DNA of 64,000 nucleotides from Pseudacidovorax sp. RU35E (GCF_900156165.1 NZ_FTMY01000004.1:1-64000), one strand, 5' to 3'. Numbered from the stretch's first letter, positions 28,602-36,754 are shown. Program-made: numbers and translations. Notes: generated by a model not told the origin, from the letters alone.

Positions 28602-29581
28602 ACGATTCCGAGATCGCCGGCTCGCCGGCACCGTCCTGCGATCGGGATCACGGCGTCGACAGCGTGGTGCCCAGGGCCGACGCCCAGGGCCGTCACTGGC
28701 TGCAGCATGCGGGTCAGCGGCTGGCGGTCGTGCCCTTGCGCGGCGGCGCCGTGGCCGCCTGGCAGTGGCTGCCGCCCGAAGGCGCGCCGCTCGACCTGTG
28801 GCGCCCCTGGGACGGCAGCGACGACCTCTACCGCCAGGCCTCGTTCGCGATGGTGCCGTGGTCCAACCGCATCGCGCAGGGCGGCTTCATGGCGGCGGGG
28901 CGTTTCCATGCCATGGCGCCCAACCGTGCGGGCGAGCCCTATCCGATCCATGGCGAGGGCTGGCTGCAGCCGTGGCAGCTTCGCCAGCCGGCACCGGGCG
29001 AGATCGAGATGACGCTGTGGTCCGACGGCTTCGGTGGCAGCCCCTACCGATTCTTCGCGCGGCAGGTGCTGCGGCTGCGCGAGCGGGGGCTGGACCAGTT
29101 GGTCGAGGTTCGCCACGAAGGCGACGTGCCGCTGCCGTATGGCCTGGGCCTGCATCCCTGGTTCGTGCGCACGACCGACACCCGCATCCAGGCGAAGGTG
29201 GCAGGCGTGTGGCTCAGCGGCAGCGACCCCATTCCCACGGGCCGCAGCACCACGCTGCCCGCAGACTGGAACCTGCCCACCGGCATGCCGGCCCATGGCA
29301 GCTTCATCGACAACGCCTTCTTCGGCTGGGACGGTTCGGCGCAGGTGCGCTGGCCCTCGCGCGGGTTGCAGGTGCAGCTGCGCCAGATCGAGCCCGCGGT
29401 TCGCGTCGACGGCCACTGTCTCGTCTACCGCCCGCCGCAGGGCGAGGCCTTCTGCCTGGAGCCGATCACCCATCCCATCGATGCCTTCCATCTGCCGGGG
29501 CAGGAAGGGCTGCGTCTGCTGGCGCCCGGCAAATCGATGCGCCTGGCGGTCGCCTGGGACCTGCTGCCGGACGCGGCCTGA
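28598..29581 (+). CDS. Aldose 1-epimerase (mutarotase) family protein
   Basis: 327 aa. The galactose-mutarotase fold is indicated by FAMVPWSNRIAQGGFMAAGR (substrate-binding Asn-Arg), PYPIHGEGWLQPWQL (catalytic His), PLPYGLGLHPWFVR (second His) and FCLEPITHPIDAF (catalytic Glu). It would interconvert anomers so that the sugar 1-dehydrogenase gets the correct form. Translation is coupled to the lactonase by ATGA. Confidence 0.9.
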   Translation: MNDSEIAGSPAPSCDRDHGVDSVVPRADAQGRHWLQHAGQRLAVVPLRGGAVAAWQWLPPEGAPLDLWRPWDGSDDLYRQASFAMVPWSNRIAQGGFMAAGRFHAMAPNRAGEPYPIHGEGWLQPWQLRQPAPGEIEMTLWSDGFGGSPYRFFARQVLRLRERGLDQLVEVRHEGDVPLPYGLGLHPWFVRTTDTRIQAKVAGVWLSGSDPIPTGRSTTLPADWNLPTGMPAHGSFIDNAFFGWDGSAQVRWPSRGLQVQLRQIEPAVRVDGHCLVYRPPQGEAFCLEPITHPIDAFHLPGQEGLRLLAPGKSMRLAVAWDLLPDAA

Positions 29582-29757
29582 CCGAGGCCGCCGGGCGCGC
29601 TGGGCGTCGGCAGGGTCGGCGGTCGGCCCGGCCAAGGGGCCCGGCCGTCGTCCGCTTGTCTGATGCGCTCGGTTGAACTTGGCCGACTCGTCGGCCCGCG
29701 CGCGCTGGCTACGCTCGGCCGCGCAAGAAGTCGTCCATCACCCACGTTCCGCTCACC

Positions 29758-30087
29758 ATGACAACCCCAAGCACGCGCCTGCTCGTCGGCTTCGCCGGCA
29801 CCCTGCTCCTCGCTCCCGTGCTCGCCCTGGCCGATCCGCCACATGGGCGCGGCCACGGCAAGGGCCACGGTCCTGGCCACAAGGAAAGCTACTGGGACGG
29901 CCCGTGCAAGATCGAGCGCAAATGGAAGAAGAACGGCGACTTCGACGAGAAGCGCAAATGCAAGGATCACGGGCCGGTCGGCTACGGCCCCGCGCCGGCG
30001 CCGGCCTATGTGCCCGTTCCAGTGCCGGTGTATCCCGCCCAGCGTGACCCGGGCGTGGTCATCCAAGGCACCGTCCGACTTCCCTGA
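29758..30087 (+). CDS. Small secreted His/Gly/Lys-rich protein of unknown function
   Basis: 109 aa. A clear signal peptide (MTTPSTRLLVGFAGTLLLAP, cleavage near ALA-DPP) is followed by a short low-complexity HGRGHGKGHGPGHKES stretch. Next comes a charged core with two cysteines (GPCKIERKWKKNGDFDEKRK then CKDHG), which could form a disulfide, and a Pro/Val tail (PAPAYVPVPVPVYPAQRD). I do not recognise a named family, although similar small periplasmic proteins occur in betaproteobacteria. The His-rich segment could bind metal (inference). It is probably monocistronic, with a hairpin just downstream. Confidence 0.68.
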   Translation: MTTPSTRLLVGFAGTLLLAPVLALADPPHGRGHGKGHGPGHKESYWDGPCKIERKWKKNGDFDEKRKCKDHGPVGYGPAPAPAYVPVPVPVYPAQRDPGVVIQGTVRLP

Positions 30088-30103
30088 GGACGAGGCCGGG
30101 CGC

Positions 30104-30122
30104 GCGGGCCACCCTGGCCCGC
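30104..30122. terminator. Hairpin after the small secreted protein gene
   Basis: GCGGGCCA-CCC-TGGCCCGC, a perfect 8-bp stem with a 3-base loop 17 bases after the stop at 30087; GGCG/CGCC can extend it past a bulge. It has no U-tract. Confidence 0.5.
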
Positions 30123-30320
30123 CGCCGATGCGAACCATTGCAGGGCGCGGCGCGCGCACATCCGGTGCGCCGCACCGTCGTGGTGAGGCCGCCGGCCGCG
30201 GTCTGCGTCACATTCATTGAGCAGGTCCGGCCGCGCTGGGGTTGTCGTCCCAGCTTGTCGATGGCGGGCTTTGGCGTGCGCGTTGCTCCCTGAGCAGCGC
30301 CCCCACAAGCCCGCGCGCCC

Positions 30321-30857
30321 GTGCCGAACGAAGAAGCATCCACTGCCCCCTTCACCGCCCATGCAGGCGACCTGGTGTTCTTCGCCTTCGCGCTGTGCGC
30401 GCTGATGGCCCTGGGGTTGGCCGTCCAGCGCACCTGGACAGTGGCCACCGCCACGGAGCACAGCAAGACCAACGCAGAGCGCCTGGGCCACTGGCTGCAG
30501 CAGGCCGTGCAAGGCGACGACGGGGTCTGCCCGGAGCTGACCGATCGCGGCATGCCCGTGCGTTGGGAAGGCTGCCTGCGCACGATCACCGCACCCGAGG
30601 GCCCGCTCGCGGCGATGCGCAATCCGTTCAGCGGCCATGCGCCCGAAATCGTCGACCGCTGCCGCCCTGGCAGCACCGGGACCTTCGGGCAACTGATGCT
30701 GGAGGCGCATGCCGGCCCCGCTGCCACCGACCCGGGCCGCGTCGCGGCGGCTCCGGCGCCGGGCGAGGCGCCGCCGGCCGCCTGGACACTGAAGCTTCAG
30801 GTGTGTGACGGCGCCGGCTATCCGATTCCGGTGCAGGAACTGGCGATGCGGCCATGA
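30321..30857 (+). CDS. Membrane-anchored protein of unknown function
   Basis: 178 aa from a GTG start at 30321. One N-terminal hydrophobic helix (LVFFAFALCALMALGLAV, about 18-35) is followed by an exported-looking domain with four cysteines (GVCPEL, WEGCLRTI, DRCRPG, LQVCDGAGY). The spacing suggests two disulfides. The topology, a short N-terminus and one helix followed by a soluble domain, resembles minor pilins, but no pilin processing motif is convincing. The stop (30855-30857) overlaps a mini-ORF ATG (30854), linking it to the channel gene downstream. Confidence 0.6.
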   Translation: MPNEEASTAPFTAHAGDLVFFAFALCALMALGLAVQRTWTVATATEHSKTNAERLGHWLQQAVQGDDGVCPELTDRGMPVRWEGCLRTITAPEGPLAAMRNPFSGHAPEIVDRCRPGSTGTFGQLMLEAHAGPAATDPGRVAAAPAPGEAPPAAWTLKLQVCDGAGYPIPVQELAMRP

Positions 30858-30901
30858 GTGGCGCCATGAGTCACGCGACGAATCACGCAATGAATCACGC
30901 C
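30854..30901 (+). repeat. Four tandem copies of a 12-bp repeat
   Basis: ATGAGTGGCGCC, ATGAGTCACGCG, ACGAATCACGCA and ATGAATCACGCC follow each other without gaps between the membrane-protein stop and the channel start. The unit is a multiple of three and encodes MSGA-MSHA-TNHA-MNHA in one frame. Confidence 0.8.
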
Positions 30902-30940
30902 GACGGCCTGCCGCCGGCAGACCGCTGCCGGCGCCCATGA
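30854..30940 (+). CDS. Possible 28-codon mini-ORF coupled to the ion-channel gene
   Basis: ATG at 30854 to TGA at 30938-30940 encodes 28 residues ending DGLPPADRCRRP. It overlaps the upstream gene's stop as ATGA and the channel ATG (30937) as ATGA, so ribosomes could pass through all three frames by coupling. The coding content is made mostly of the 12-bp repeat. It could be a leader controlling channel synthesis or a chance frame; there is no ribosome-binding site of its own. Confidence 0.35.
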   Translation: MSGAMSHATNHAMNHADGLPPADRCRRP

Positions 30941-32691
30941 CCGAGCATCCGTCCGCCGAGCCGATGCCGCGCTCCTACCGCCATGCCGGGCGGGGCGCCG
31001 TGCCCGCCCTTATCGGAGAGCGCGCCCGACGCGAAGCCGATGCACTCCATCCGCGGCAATCGCTGCGCCGATGGTTGTGGGCCTGGCTGCTCGATCCGAC
31101 CAACGGCCGCAACGTCCAGCGCGGCTTCGACCGCATGGTGGCCTGGATGATCGGCGCCAACCTGGTCGTGGCGGTCCTGGAGTTCGGCCGGGTGCTGCCG
31201 GAGACCGCGGCGCCCTGGCTCCATCATTTCGACCTGGCCTCGCTCGTGGTGTTCACGCTCGAATACGCCTTGCGGCTCTACACGGCGCCGGAGGACCCAC
31301 AGTTCGCCGCCGCGCGCCGGCCCCGGCTGGCCTTCGCCCGCAATCCCTATGCGGTGCTCGACCTGGTCGCGATCCTGCCCAGCCTGCTGCATGCGTTCAT
31401 GCCCATCGACCTGCGTGCGCTGCGGGTGTTCCGCCTGCTGCGCACGCTCAAGCTGTTCCGCTTCCTCGTGCCGGCCTTTGCCGAGTTCCGCCAGCTGAAC
31501 CAGGGCCGCAGCCTGCGGCAGAAGGCGCATGCGCTGGTCTTCGCCAGTCCGTACGGCGGGCGGCTGCACGGCCATTTCGACTTTGTGATCGCGGGCTGCG
31601 TCCTGCTGTCGGTGATCGCGGTCATCCTCGAGTCCGTGCAGTGGGTCGAGTACCGGTTCCATCTGGAGCTGGTGGCCCTGGACATCGCGGTGGTGTCGGT
31701 CTTCACGCTGGAGCTGTGCCTGCGCCTGTATGGCTGCGTCGAGGAGCCGGGCTTCGAGCGGCCGCTGGTGGGGCGGCTGCGGCAGGCGCGCAGCCCGGGC
31801 ATGGTGATCGACGTGCTGGCGATCCTGCCCTTCTTCCTGGAGGCCTTCTTCCACTACGTGCTGGACCTGCGCTTCCTGCGGATCTTCCGCCTGCTGCGCC
31901 TGCTCAAGCTCACGCGCTACACCGATGCCACGCGGACGCTCGCCAAGGTGATCGGGCGGGAATGGCCGGTGATGGCTGCCGCCGCCTTCATCATGCTGCT
32001 GCTCGTGGTGCTGACCGCCAGCCTGGGCTATGTGTTCGAACACGACGCGCAGCCCGACAAGTTCGAGAACATCCCGCAGTCGATCTACTGGGCCGTGATC
32101 ACGCTGGCCTCGGTCGGCTATGGCGACATCACGCCGGTCACGCCGGCGGGCCGGGCGGTGACCATCGTGCTGGCGCTGATCGGCATCGGCATCTTCGCCA
32201 TCCCGGCGGCGCTCCTGTCCTCGGCCTTCTCGGACCAGCTGCACAAGGAGCGGGACGCGCTGCGGCAGGAGCTGTTCGACATGCTGGCCGACGGCGTGCT
32301 CTCGGAGGAAGAAGCCGAGATCGTCAACCGCGAGGCACGCCGGCTGCACCTGTCCGCCGAGGACGTGGACGTGCTCATGCAGGAGGCCAAGCGTGCACGG
32401 GAGATGGCGGCCGACCTGTCGAAGCTGCCGCTGCACATCATTGCGGCCGATCCGGCGCATGCCATCGAGCATTTCAAGTCGCTGGTCTGCGACATCCGCA
32501 AGCTGGGCCTGATGACCGACCGTGCGCAGTTCGTTGACACGGCCCGCGCGGCCGGCCGCCTCACGGACGAGGAATGGCGTGCCTGGGTGTGCATCTGCGG
32601 CGCTGCGGGCCTGCCGGAGTCGCCCGACGCGGCCGCTGGCGCCGGGCGGCCATTCGTGGGCGGTGCTGCCGCCGGGCCGCGGCCGGCCTAG
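30937..32691 (+). CDS. Potassium channel with two tandem voltage-sensor domains
   Basis: 584 aa inner-membrane protein. Residues about 65-178 form one voltage-sensor-like unit (S1-S4) with an arginine ladder DLRALRVFRLLRTLKLFRF. Residues about 214-328 form a second, with DLRFLRIFRLLRLLKLTRY. Then come S5, the pore helix and selectivity filter SVGYGD (392-397), S6 (AVTIVLALIGIGIFAIPAAL) and a cytoplasmic C-terminus with LFDMLADGVLSEEEAEIVN. Ordinary bacterial Kv channels have one sensor before the pore. The GYGD filter predicts K+ selectivity. ATG at 30937 is chosen; the frame also opens at 30805. The stop overlaps the stop of the convergent SDR gene. Confidence 0.9.
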   Translation: MTEHPSAEPMPRSYRHAGRGAVPALIGERARREADALHPRQSLRRWLWAWLLDPTNGRNVQRGFDRMVAWMIGANLVVAVLEFGRVLPETAAPWLHHFDLASLVVFTLEYALRLYTAPEDPQFAAARRPRLAFARNPYAVLDLVAILPSLLHAFMPIDLRALRVFRLLRTLKLFRFLVPAFAEFRQLNQGRSLRQKAHALVFASPYGGRLHGHFDFVIAGCVLLSVIAVILESVQWVEYRFHLELVALDIAVVSVFTLELCLRLYGCVEEPGFERPLVGRLRQARSPGMVIDVLAILPFFLEAFFHYVLDLRFLRIFRLLRLLKLTRYTDATRTLAKVIGREWPVMAAAAFIMLLLVVLTASLGYVFEHDAQPDKFENIPQSIYWAVITLASVGYGDITPVTPAGRAVTIVLALIGIGIFAIPAALLSSAFSDQLHKERDALRQELFDMLADGVLSEEEAEIVNREARRLHLSAEDVDVLMQEAKRAREMAADLSKLPLHIIAADPAHAIEHFKSLVCDIRKLGLMTDRAQFVDTARAAGRLTDEEWRAWVCICGAAGLPESPDAAAGAGRPFVGGAAAGPRPA

Positions 32692-33386
32692 ACCCGTCCG
32701 CTGACCGGAATCGCCGCGCCGTGGATCGCGCGCGCCGCATCGGACGCCAGAAACGCGATCACCTCCGCCAGGGCCTGGGGCGTCACCCATCGGCCGAAGT
32801 CGGCCTCGGGCATGGACTGCCGGTTGTCCGGCGTGTCGATGATCGAGGGCAGCACGCAGTTGACCCGGATGCGCTGGTCCTTCAGCTCGGCCGACATCGA
32901 TTCGGTCAGGCGGATCAGCGCGCTCTTGGACGCGCTGTAGGCGCCCATCTGCGCACCACCGCGCGCGGCGGCGCCGGCGCCCACCGTCACGATCTGGCCG
33001 CCGCCCTGCGCGAGCAGCAGCGGCACGGTGGCCGCGGCCACATGCAGCAGCGAGCGGGCGTTGAGGTCCATCAGGAAGTCCCAGGTCGCGGCGCTGGTCT
33101 CGTGCACCGCCTCGCCCATGCGGAAGCCGCCGGCGATGTGGCAGACCGTGTGCAGGCCGCCCATCTGTGCGGCGGCCTCGCCGATGCGCTGCACGACCTG
33201 TTCGCGGTCGGCGAGGTCGACCATCACATGGCGCAGGTCTTGGCCATCGGGCAGCTCACCGCGCTGGCGGTCCAGCAGGATGAGCCGCGCGCCCTGGTCG
33301 AGGAAGGCCTGCGCGACGGCGCGGCCCAGCTGGCCGGACGCACCGGTGATCAGCACGGTCTTCCGGGTGGGGGAGGGGGTCGTCAT
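32688..33386 (-). CDS. SDR-family protein resembling dihydropteridine reductase
   Basis: 232 aa. Rossmann motif VLITGASGQLGRAV, then HIAGGFRMG. The catalytic pair is Tyr150-x3-Lys154 (AYSASKSAL), but the SDR serine position, 13 residues before Tyr, is Ala137 (VGAGAAARGGAQMGAY). Eukaryotic dihydropteridine reductase also has Ala there and shares the rare segment DTPxNRxSMPEADF (here 184-197) and VAGGW/IAGGF. It lies directly downstream of phhA in the same orientation, so recycling quinonoid dihydropterin to tetrahydropterin is a strong hypothesis. A generic SDR function remains possible. Confidence 0.8.
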   Translation of the reverse strand: MTTPSPTRKTVLITGASGQLGRAVAQAFLDQGARLILLDRQRGELPDGQDLRHVMVDLADREQVVQRIGEAAAQMGGLHTVCHIAGGFRMGEAVHETSAATWDFLMDLNARSLLHVAAATVPLLLAQGGGQIVTVGAGAAARGGAQMGAYSASKSALIRLTESMSAELKDQRIRVNCVLPSIIDTPDNRQSMPEADFGRWVTPQALAEVIAFLASDAARAIHGAAIPVSGRV

Positions 33387-33400
33387 GGACTGGCGTTCTT

Positions 33401-34303
33401 TCAGGCCGTGGCCGGGTTGCGGCGCGTCGCGTGATAGTGGCCGCTGCCACGGGTGAGCACCGTGTCGCCGGGCCGCACGTCGCCCGGCTGATGCTCCGCC
33501 GCACCGGCCAGGCGCTGGTAAAGGGGCGCGAAGTCGATGCGGGCCAGCTCCAGCAGCTCGTCCAGGTGGCCCAGCACGAAGTATGTTTCCTGGAAGTCGT
33601 CGATGCGGTAGTGCGTCTGCATCACGCGCGCCAGCTCGAAGCGGACGCGGTTGGGCGAATCGGACTCGACCGCGAAGCGCGTCTCGCTGAACGATGACGC
33701 GATGCCCGCGCCGTAGATGCGCAGGCCGTCGCTCTGCTGCACCAGGCCGAACTCCACCGTGTACCAGTACACCCGGGCCAGCTTCTCCAGCATGCCCAGG
33801 CGGTTGGCCTTGAGGCCACCTTCGCCGTAGGCCTGGATGTAGTCGGCGATCACCGGGTTCATCAGCATCGGCACATGACCGAACACGTCATGGAAGACGT
33901 CGGGCTCTTCCAGGTAGTCCAGCTCGTGCGGCTTGCGGATGAACTGGCCGGCCGGAAAGCGGCGGTTGGCCAGGTGCTCGAAGAACACGTCGTCGGGCAC
34001 CAGGCCCGGCACGGCCACCACCTCCCAGCCGGTGCGCTGGCGCAGCACCTTGGACATCTGTTCGAAGTCCGGAATCTGCTCGGGGCCGATGGGCAGGTCC
34101 TGCATGCCGCGGATGAATTCGTCGCAGGCCCGGCCGGGCAGCAGCCGGCTCTGGCGCTCGAAGAGCGTGCGCCACACGCCGTGCTCCTCGGCGGTGTAGC
34201 GGCCCCAGTCCTGGTCGATGGTCCAGTCGGGTCGCGCGGGGGCGTGTTCGCTCCCCGCCGCCAGGCCATGCTTGGCCGGCGCGGTGTCGGAGGTCTGCAG
34301 CAT
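33401..34303 (-). CDS. phhA: Phenylalanine 4-monooxygenase
   Basis: 300 aa, typical bacterial length. The non-heme iron ligands are visible as His138 and His143 in FHDVFGHVPML and Glu184 in YWYTVEFGLV. The pterin-binding region precedes them (DLPIGPEQIPDFEQMSKVLR in part). It hydroxylates phenylalanine to tyrosine with O2 and tetrahydropterin in the cytoplasm. Genes upstream (phhB, hpd) and downstream (SDR) fit pterin recycling and tyrosine breakdown. It starts 9 bases after the phhB stop. Confidence 0.96.
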   Translation of the reverse strand: MLQTSDTAPAKHGLAAGSEHAPARPDWTIDQDWGRYTAEEHGVWRTLFERQSRLLPGRACDEFIRGMQDLPIGPEQIPDFEQMSKVLRQRTGWEVVAVPGLVPDDVFFEHLANRRFPAGQFIRKPHELDYLEEPDVFHDVFGHVPMLMNPVIADYIQAYGEGGLKANRLGMLEKLARVYWYTVEFGLVQQSDGLRIYGAGIASSFSETRFAVESDSPNRVRFELARVMQTHYRIDDFQETYFVLGHLDELLELARIDFAPLYQRLAGAAEHQPGDVRPGDTVLTRGSGHYHATRRNPATA

Positions 34304-34312
34304 GGAAAGCTC

Positions 34313-34645
34313 CTAGGTGGAGGCGGGGGCGCGGGCGCCGAGGGCAGTGGCCAGCCGGTCCATCAAACCGGCCATCTCGATGTCTTTGGCCGACAGGCCG
34401 TTGGCATCGTGCGTGGTCAGGGTGACCTGCACGCGGTTGTAGACGTTGAACCACTCGGGATGGTGGTTCATGCGCTCTGCATGGAGGGCGACCTGGGCCA
34501 TGAAGCCAAAGGCGGTCACGAAGTCGGCGAACACGAATTCGGCCGTGATCAGGCCGCCGCGCTCCGGCGAATGCCGCCAGTGCGGCAAGGCCTTGAGCGG
34601 TGCGGCCAGGGCCTCGCCGTCGAGCCGGGCAGGTGCCGTGCTCAC
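34313..34645 (-). CDS. phhB: Pterin-4a-carbinolamine dehydratase
   Basis: 110 aa. It carries the DCoH/PCD motif [20 protein letters not shown] with the histidine pair and Pro-Glu-Trp used in dehydrating 4a-hydroxytetrahydropterin. It regenerates quinonoid dihydropterin for reduction after each phenylalanine hydroxylase turnover. The ATG at 34645 overlaps the hpd stop (ATGA), so the two are translationally coupled. Confidence 0.95.
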   Translation of the reverse strand: MSTAPARLDGEALAAPLKALPHWRHSPERGGLITAEFVFADFVTAFGFMAQVALHAERMNHHPEWFNVYNRVQVTLTTHDANGLSAKDIEMAGLMDRLATALGARAPAST

Positions 34646-35751
34646 GCGGCTTCCTTCTCGGCGGCCTTGTCGTCCACCTTGAGCACGCCGCGGTTGATCT
34701 GGTCACGCTCCAGAGACTCGAACAGGGCCTTGAAGTTGCCCTCGCCGAAGCCTTCGCGGTAGTCGCCCTTGCGCTCGATGAATTCGAAGAAGACCGGGCC
34801 CAGCGTGGGCTCCGAGAAGATCTGCAGCAAGAGGCGCGGCTGGCCGCCTTCGGTGGTGCCGTCCAGCAGGATGCCGCGGGCCTGCAGCTCGCCCACGGCT
34901 TGGCCGTGGCCGGGCAGGCGCTTGTCCAGGTTCTGGTAGTAGATGTCGTTGGGCGCCGTGAGCAGCGGCACGCCGGCCATCTGCAGCCGGTCGATGGACT
35001 CGAGCAGGTTGTCCGTCAGCAGGGCAATGTGCTGGATGCCCTCGCCGTTGAACTGCATCAGGAACTCCTCGATCTGGCCGCCGCCCTGGCGCGATTCCTC
35101 GTTCAGCGGAATGCGCACCAGACCGTCGGGCGCGGTCATGGCCTTGGAGGTCAGGCCGGTGTACTCGCCGCTGATGTCGAAGTAGCGGATCTCGCGGAAG
35201 TTGAAGAGCTTGCTGTAGAAGTCGGCCCAGTAGCTCATGCGGCCGCGGTAGACGTTGTGCGTCAGGTGGTCCACCACCTGGAATCCGTGGCCCTGCGGGT
35301 GGCGCTCGACGCCGGGCAGGAACTCGAAGTCGATGTCGTAGATGGACTTGCCGTCTTCATAACGATCGATCAGGTACAGCGGCGCGCCGCCGATGCCCTT
35401 GATGGCCGGCAGGCGCAGTTCCATGGGACCGGTGGCGATCTCGACGGGCTGGGCACCCAACTCCAGGGCGCGCTGGTACGCGTGGTGCGAGTCCTTCACG
35501 CGGAAGGCAAGGCCGCAGGCCGAGGGACCGTGCTCGGCGGCGAAGTAGGCGGCCGGGCTGCGCGGCTCGCGGTTGACGATGAAGTTGATGCCGCCCTGGC
35601 GATAGAGCAGCACGTCCTTGGAACGGTGCTTGGCGACCAGCGTGAAGCCCATCTTCTCGAACAGGGGCTCCAGGACATTCGGCGTGGGAGAAGCGAATTC
35701 GACGAATTCGAAGCCGCACAGGCCCATGGGGTTGTCGAAGAGGTCGGACAT
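34642..35751 (-). CDS. hpd: 4-hydroxyphenylpyruvate dioxygenase
   Basis: 369 aa. The iron ligands line up with known enzymes: His162 ([15 protein letters not shown]), His241 ([12 protein letters not shown]) and Glu323 ([13 protein letters not shown]). It converts 4-hydroxyphenylpyruvate to homogentisate, the committed step of tyrosine degradation. It is the first gene of the leftward hpd-phhB-phhA-SDR operon. No homogentisate dioxygenase or tyrosine aminotransferase lies in this window. Confidence 0.96.
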   Translation of the reverse strand: MSDLFDNPMGLCGFEFVEFASPTPNVLEPLFEKMGFTLVAKHRSKDVLLYRQGGINFIVNREPRSPAAYFAAEHGPSACGLAFRVKDSHHAYQRALELGAQPVEIATGPMELRLPAIKGIGGAPLYLIDRYEDGKSIYDIDFEFLPGVERHPQGHGFQVVDHLTHNVYRGRMSYWADFYSKLFNFREIRYFDISGEYTGLTSKAMTAPDGLVRIPLNEESRQGGGQIEEFLMQFNGEGIQHIALLTDNLLESIDRLQMAGVPLLTAPNDIYYQNLDKRLPGHGQAVGELQARGILLDGTTEGGQPRLLLQIFSEPTLGPVFFEFIERKGDYREGFGEGNFKALFESLERDQINRGVLKVDDKAAEKEAA

Positions 35752-36114
35752 CGTTGGCTCCAGGTGTTGGGGGTGAAAAACGTGCCTCTACTGTAGGCAA
35801 AGCGGTGCGCACATATCCTGCAATTTCCAACACGCTTTGGCGTTGGATCAACGATTTCCTGTGTCAACGATGCTAGGCGTGCCGGTTGAAGGCGAAAAAT
35901 GGCTGCAACGTGCAGGGTCGATGCTTGGCCTAGGGTGGCTGTTTCTCCAGGTTGCCCCACTTCCTGAGGTCCAGCCCCGGCCGACGCCGCACCGGCATCT
36001 CGCGGGCGCACATGCGCCGCTATGCTGCGCGCGACATCACGCCTGCCCAGCGCTCGCCCTCGTGCGACCGGTGGCCCCCTCCAACCCGACGTCCCCTGAC
36101 ACGGAGTCCTCTGC
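35752..36114. other. 363-base region without a supported gene (hpd/GST divergent spacer)
   Basis: Lies between the divergent hpd and GST genes. It holds the repeat elements at 35827-35871 near hpd. Open frames here (for example 35837-36118 on the plus strand) have no recognisable protein and no good ribosome-binding site. The GST-proximal half is GC-rich and featureless to me. Confidence 0.6.
35827..35871. promoter_or_regulatory. Repeat cluster upstream of hpd
   Basis: CCAAC (35827-35831) and GTTGG (35842-35846) form an inverted repeat with a 10-base spacer, followed by two direct copies of TCAACGAT (35848-35855 and 35864-35871) with 16-base spacing. About 75-120 bases before the hpd ATG, this suits a regulator site; the regulator itself is not encoded adjacent. 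Confidence 0.4.
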
Positions 36115-36720
36115 ATGAAGATCCTGTTCTCACCCTTCTCCCCTTACGTGCGCAAATGCCTCGTCACGGCGCATGAGCTGGGCATGGACGGAAAGATCGC
36201 GCTGTTGCCGTCCAGCGCACACCCCATCCAGCGCGATGCGGCCATCATTGGCCACAACCCGCTGGGCAAGGTGCCGACCTTCTTCACCGACGATGGCCAG
36301 GTGCTCTACGACAGCCGCGTCATCTGCGAATACCTCGACGTGCAGGCGGGCGGGCGGCTGATTCCGGCGGCGGGCCCCGCGCGTTGGGCCACGCTCACCC
36401 TGCAGTCGCTGGGCGACGGCATGCTCGATGCGGCGCTGCTCGCGCGCTACGAGGACACGGCCCGCCCCGAAGCCATCCGGTGGCCGCAATGGCGCGCCGG
36501 CCAGCTGGACAAGATCGAGACCTCGCTCACCCATCTGGATGCCGAACCGCAGCTACTCGCCGGTCGCGTCGACCTCGGCACGCTGGCCGTGGGCTGCGCG
36601 CTCTGGTATCTGGATCTGCGTTTTCCCGACCTGGCTTGGCGGGAACGCCATGCGCCCACCGCCGCCTGGTACGAGGACTTCCGTCAGCGGCCCAGCATGG
36701 CGGCGAGCTGGGCGCTCTGA
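36115..36720 (+). CDS. Glutathione S-transferase family protein
   Basis: 201 aa. Thioredoxin-fold N-domain with SPFSPYVRKCLVTAHELGMD, cis-Pro in GKVPTFF, and the glutathione-binding YDSRVICEYLD, then an all-helical C-domain. The N-terminal SPYVRK pattern places Ser or Tyr as the likely activating residue. The substrate is unknown. Closeness to hpd could hint at maleylacetoacetate-type chemistry, but it lacks the zeta-class SSCxWRVR motif, so I do not assign that. Confidence 0.88.
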   Translation: MKILFSPFSPYVRKCLVTAHELGMDGKIALLPSSAHPIQRDAAIIGHNPLGKVPTFFTDDGQVLYDSRVICEYLDVQAGGRLIPAAGPARWATLTLQSLGDGMLDAALLARYEDTARPEAIRWPQWRAGQLDKIETSLTHLDAEPQLLAGRVDLGTLAVGCALWYLDLRFPDLAWRERHAPTAAWYEDFRQRPSMAASWAL

Positions 36721-36754
36721 CCGAAGGAAGCCGCGCCGACGGCGGGCTGGCCGG

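Noticed and set aside
32688-32691. Convergent channel and SDR genes share CTAG as overlapping stop codons
   Set aside because: A neat arrangement, but short convergent stop overlaps are common in compact genomes and imply nothing further.
30895-32790. 631-codon frame antisense to the ion channel
   Set aside because: Low-complexity charged sequence; the plus-strand frame has clear membrane and pore motifs.
35837-36118. 93-codon frame in the hpd/GST spacer
   Set aside because: No ribosome-binding site, no motif, mixed low-complexity composition.
36115-36720. GST as a maleylacetoacetate isomerase of the tyrosine pathway
   Set aside because: Lacks the zeta-class SSCxWRVR motif and is on the opposite strand from hpd.
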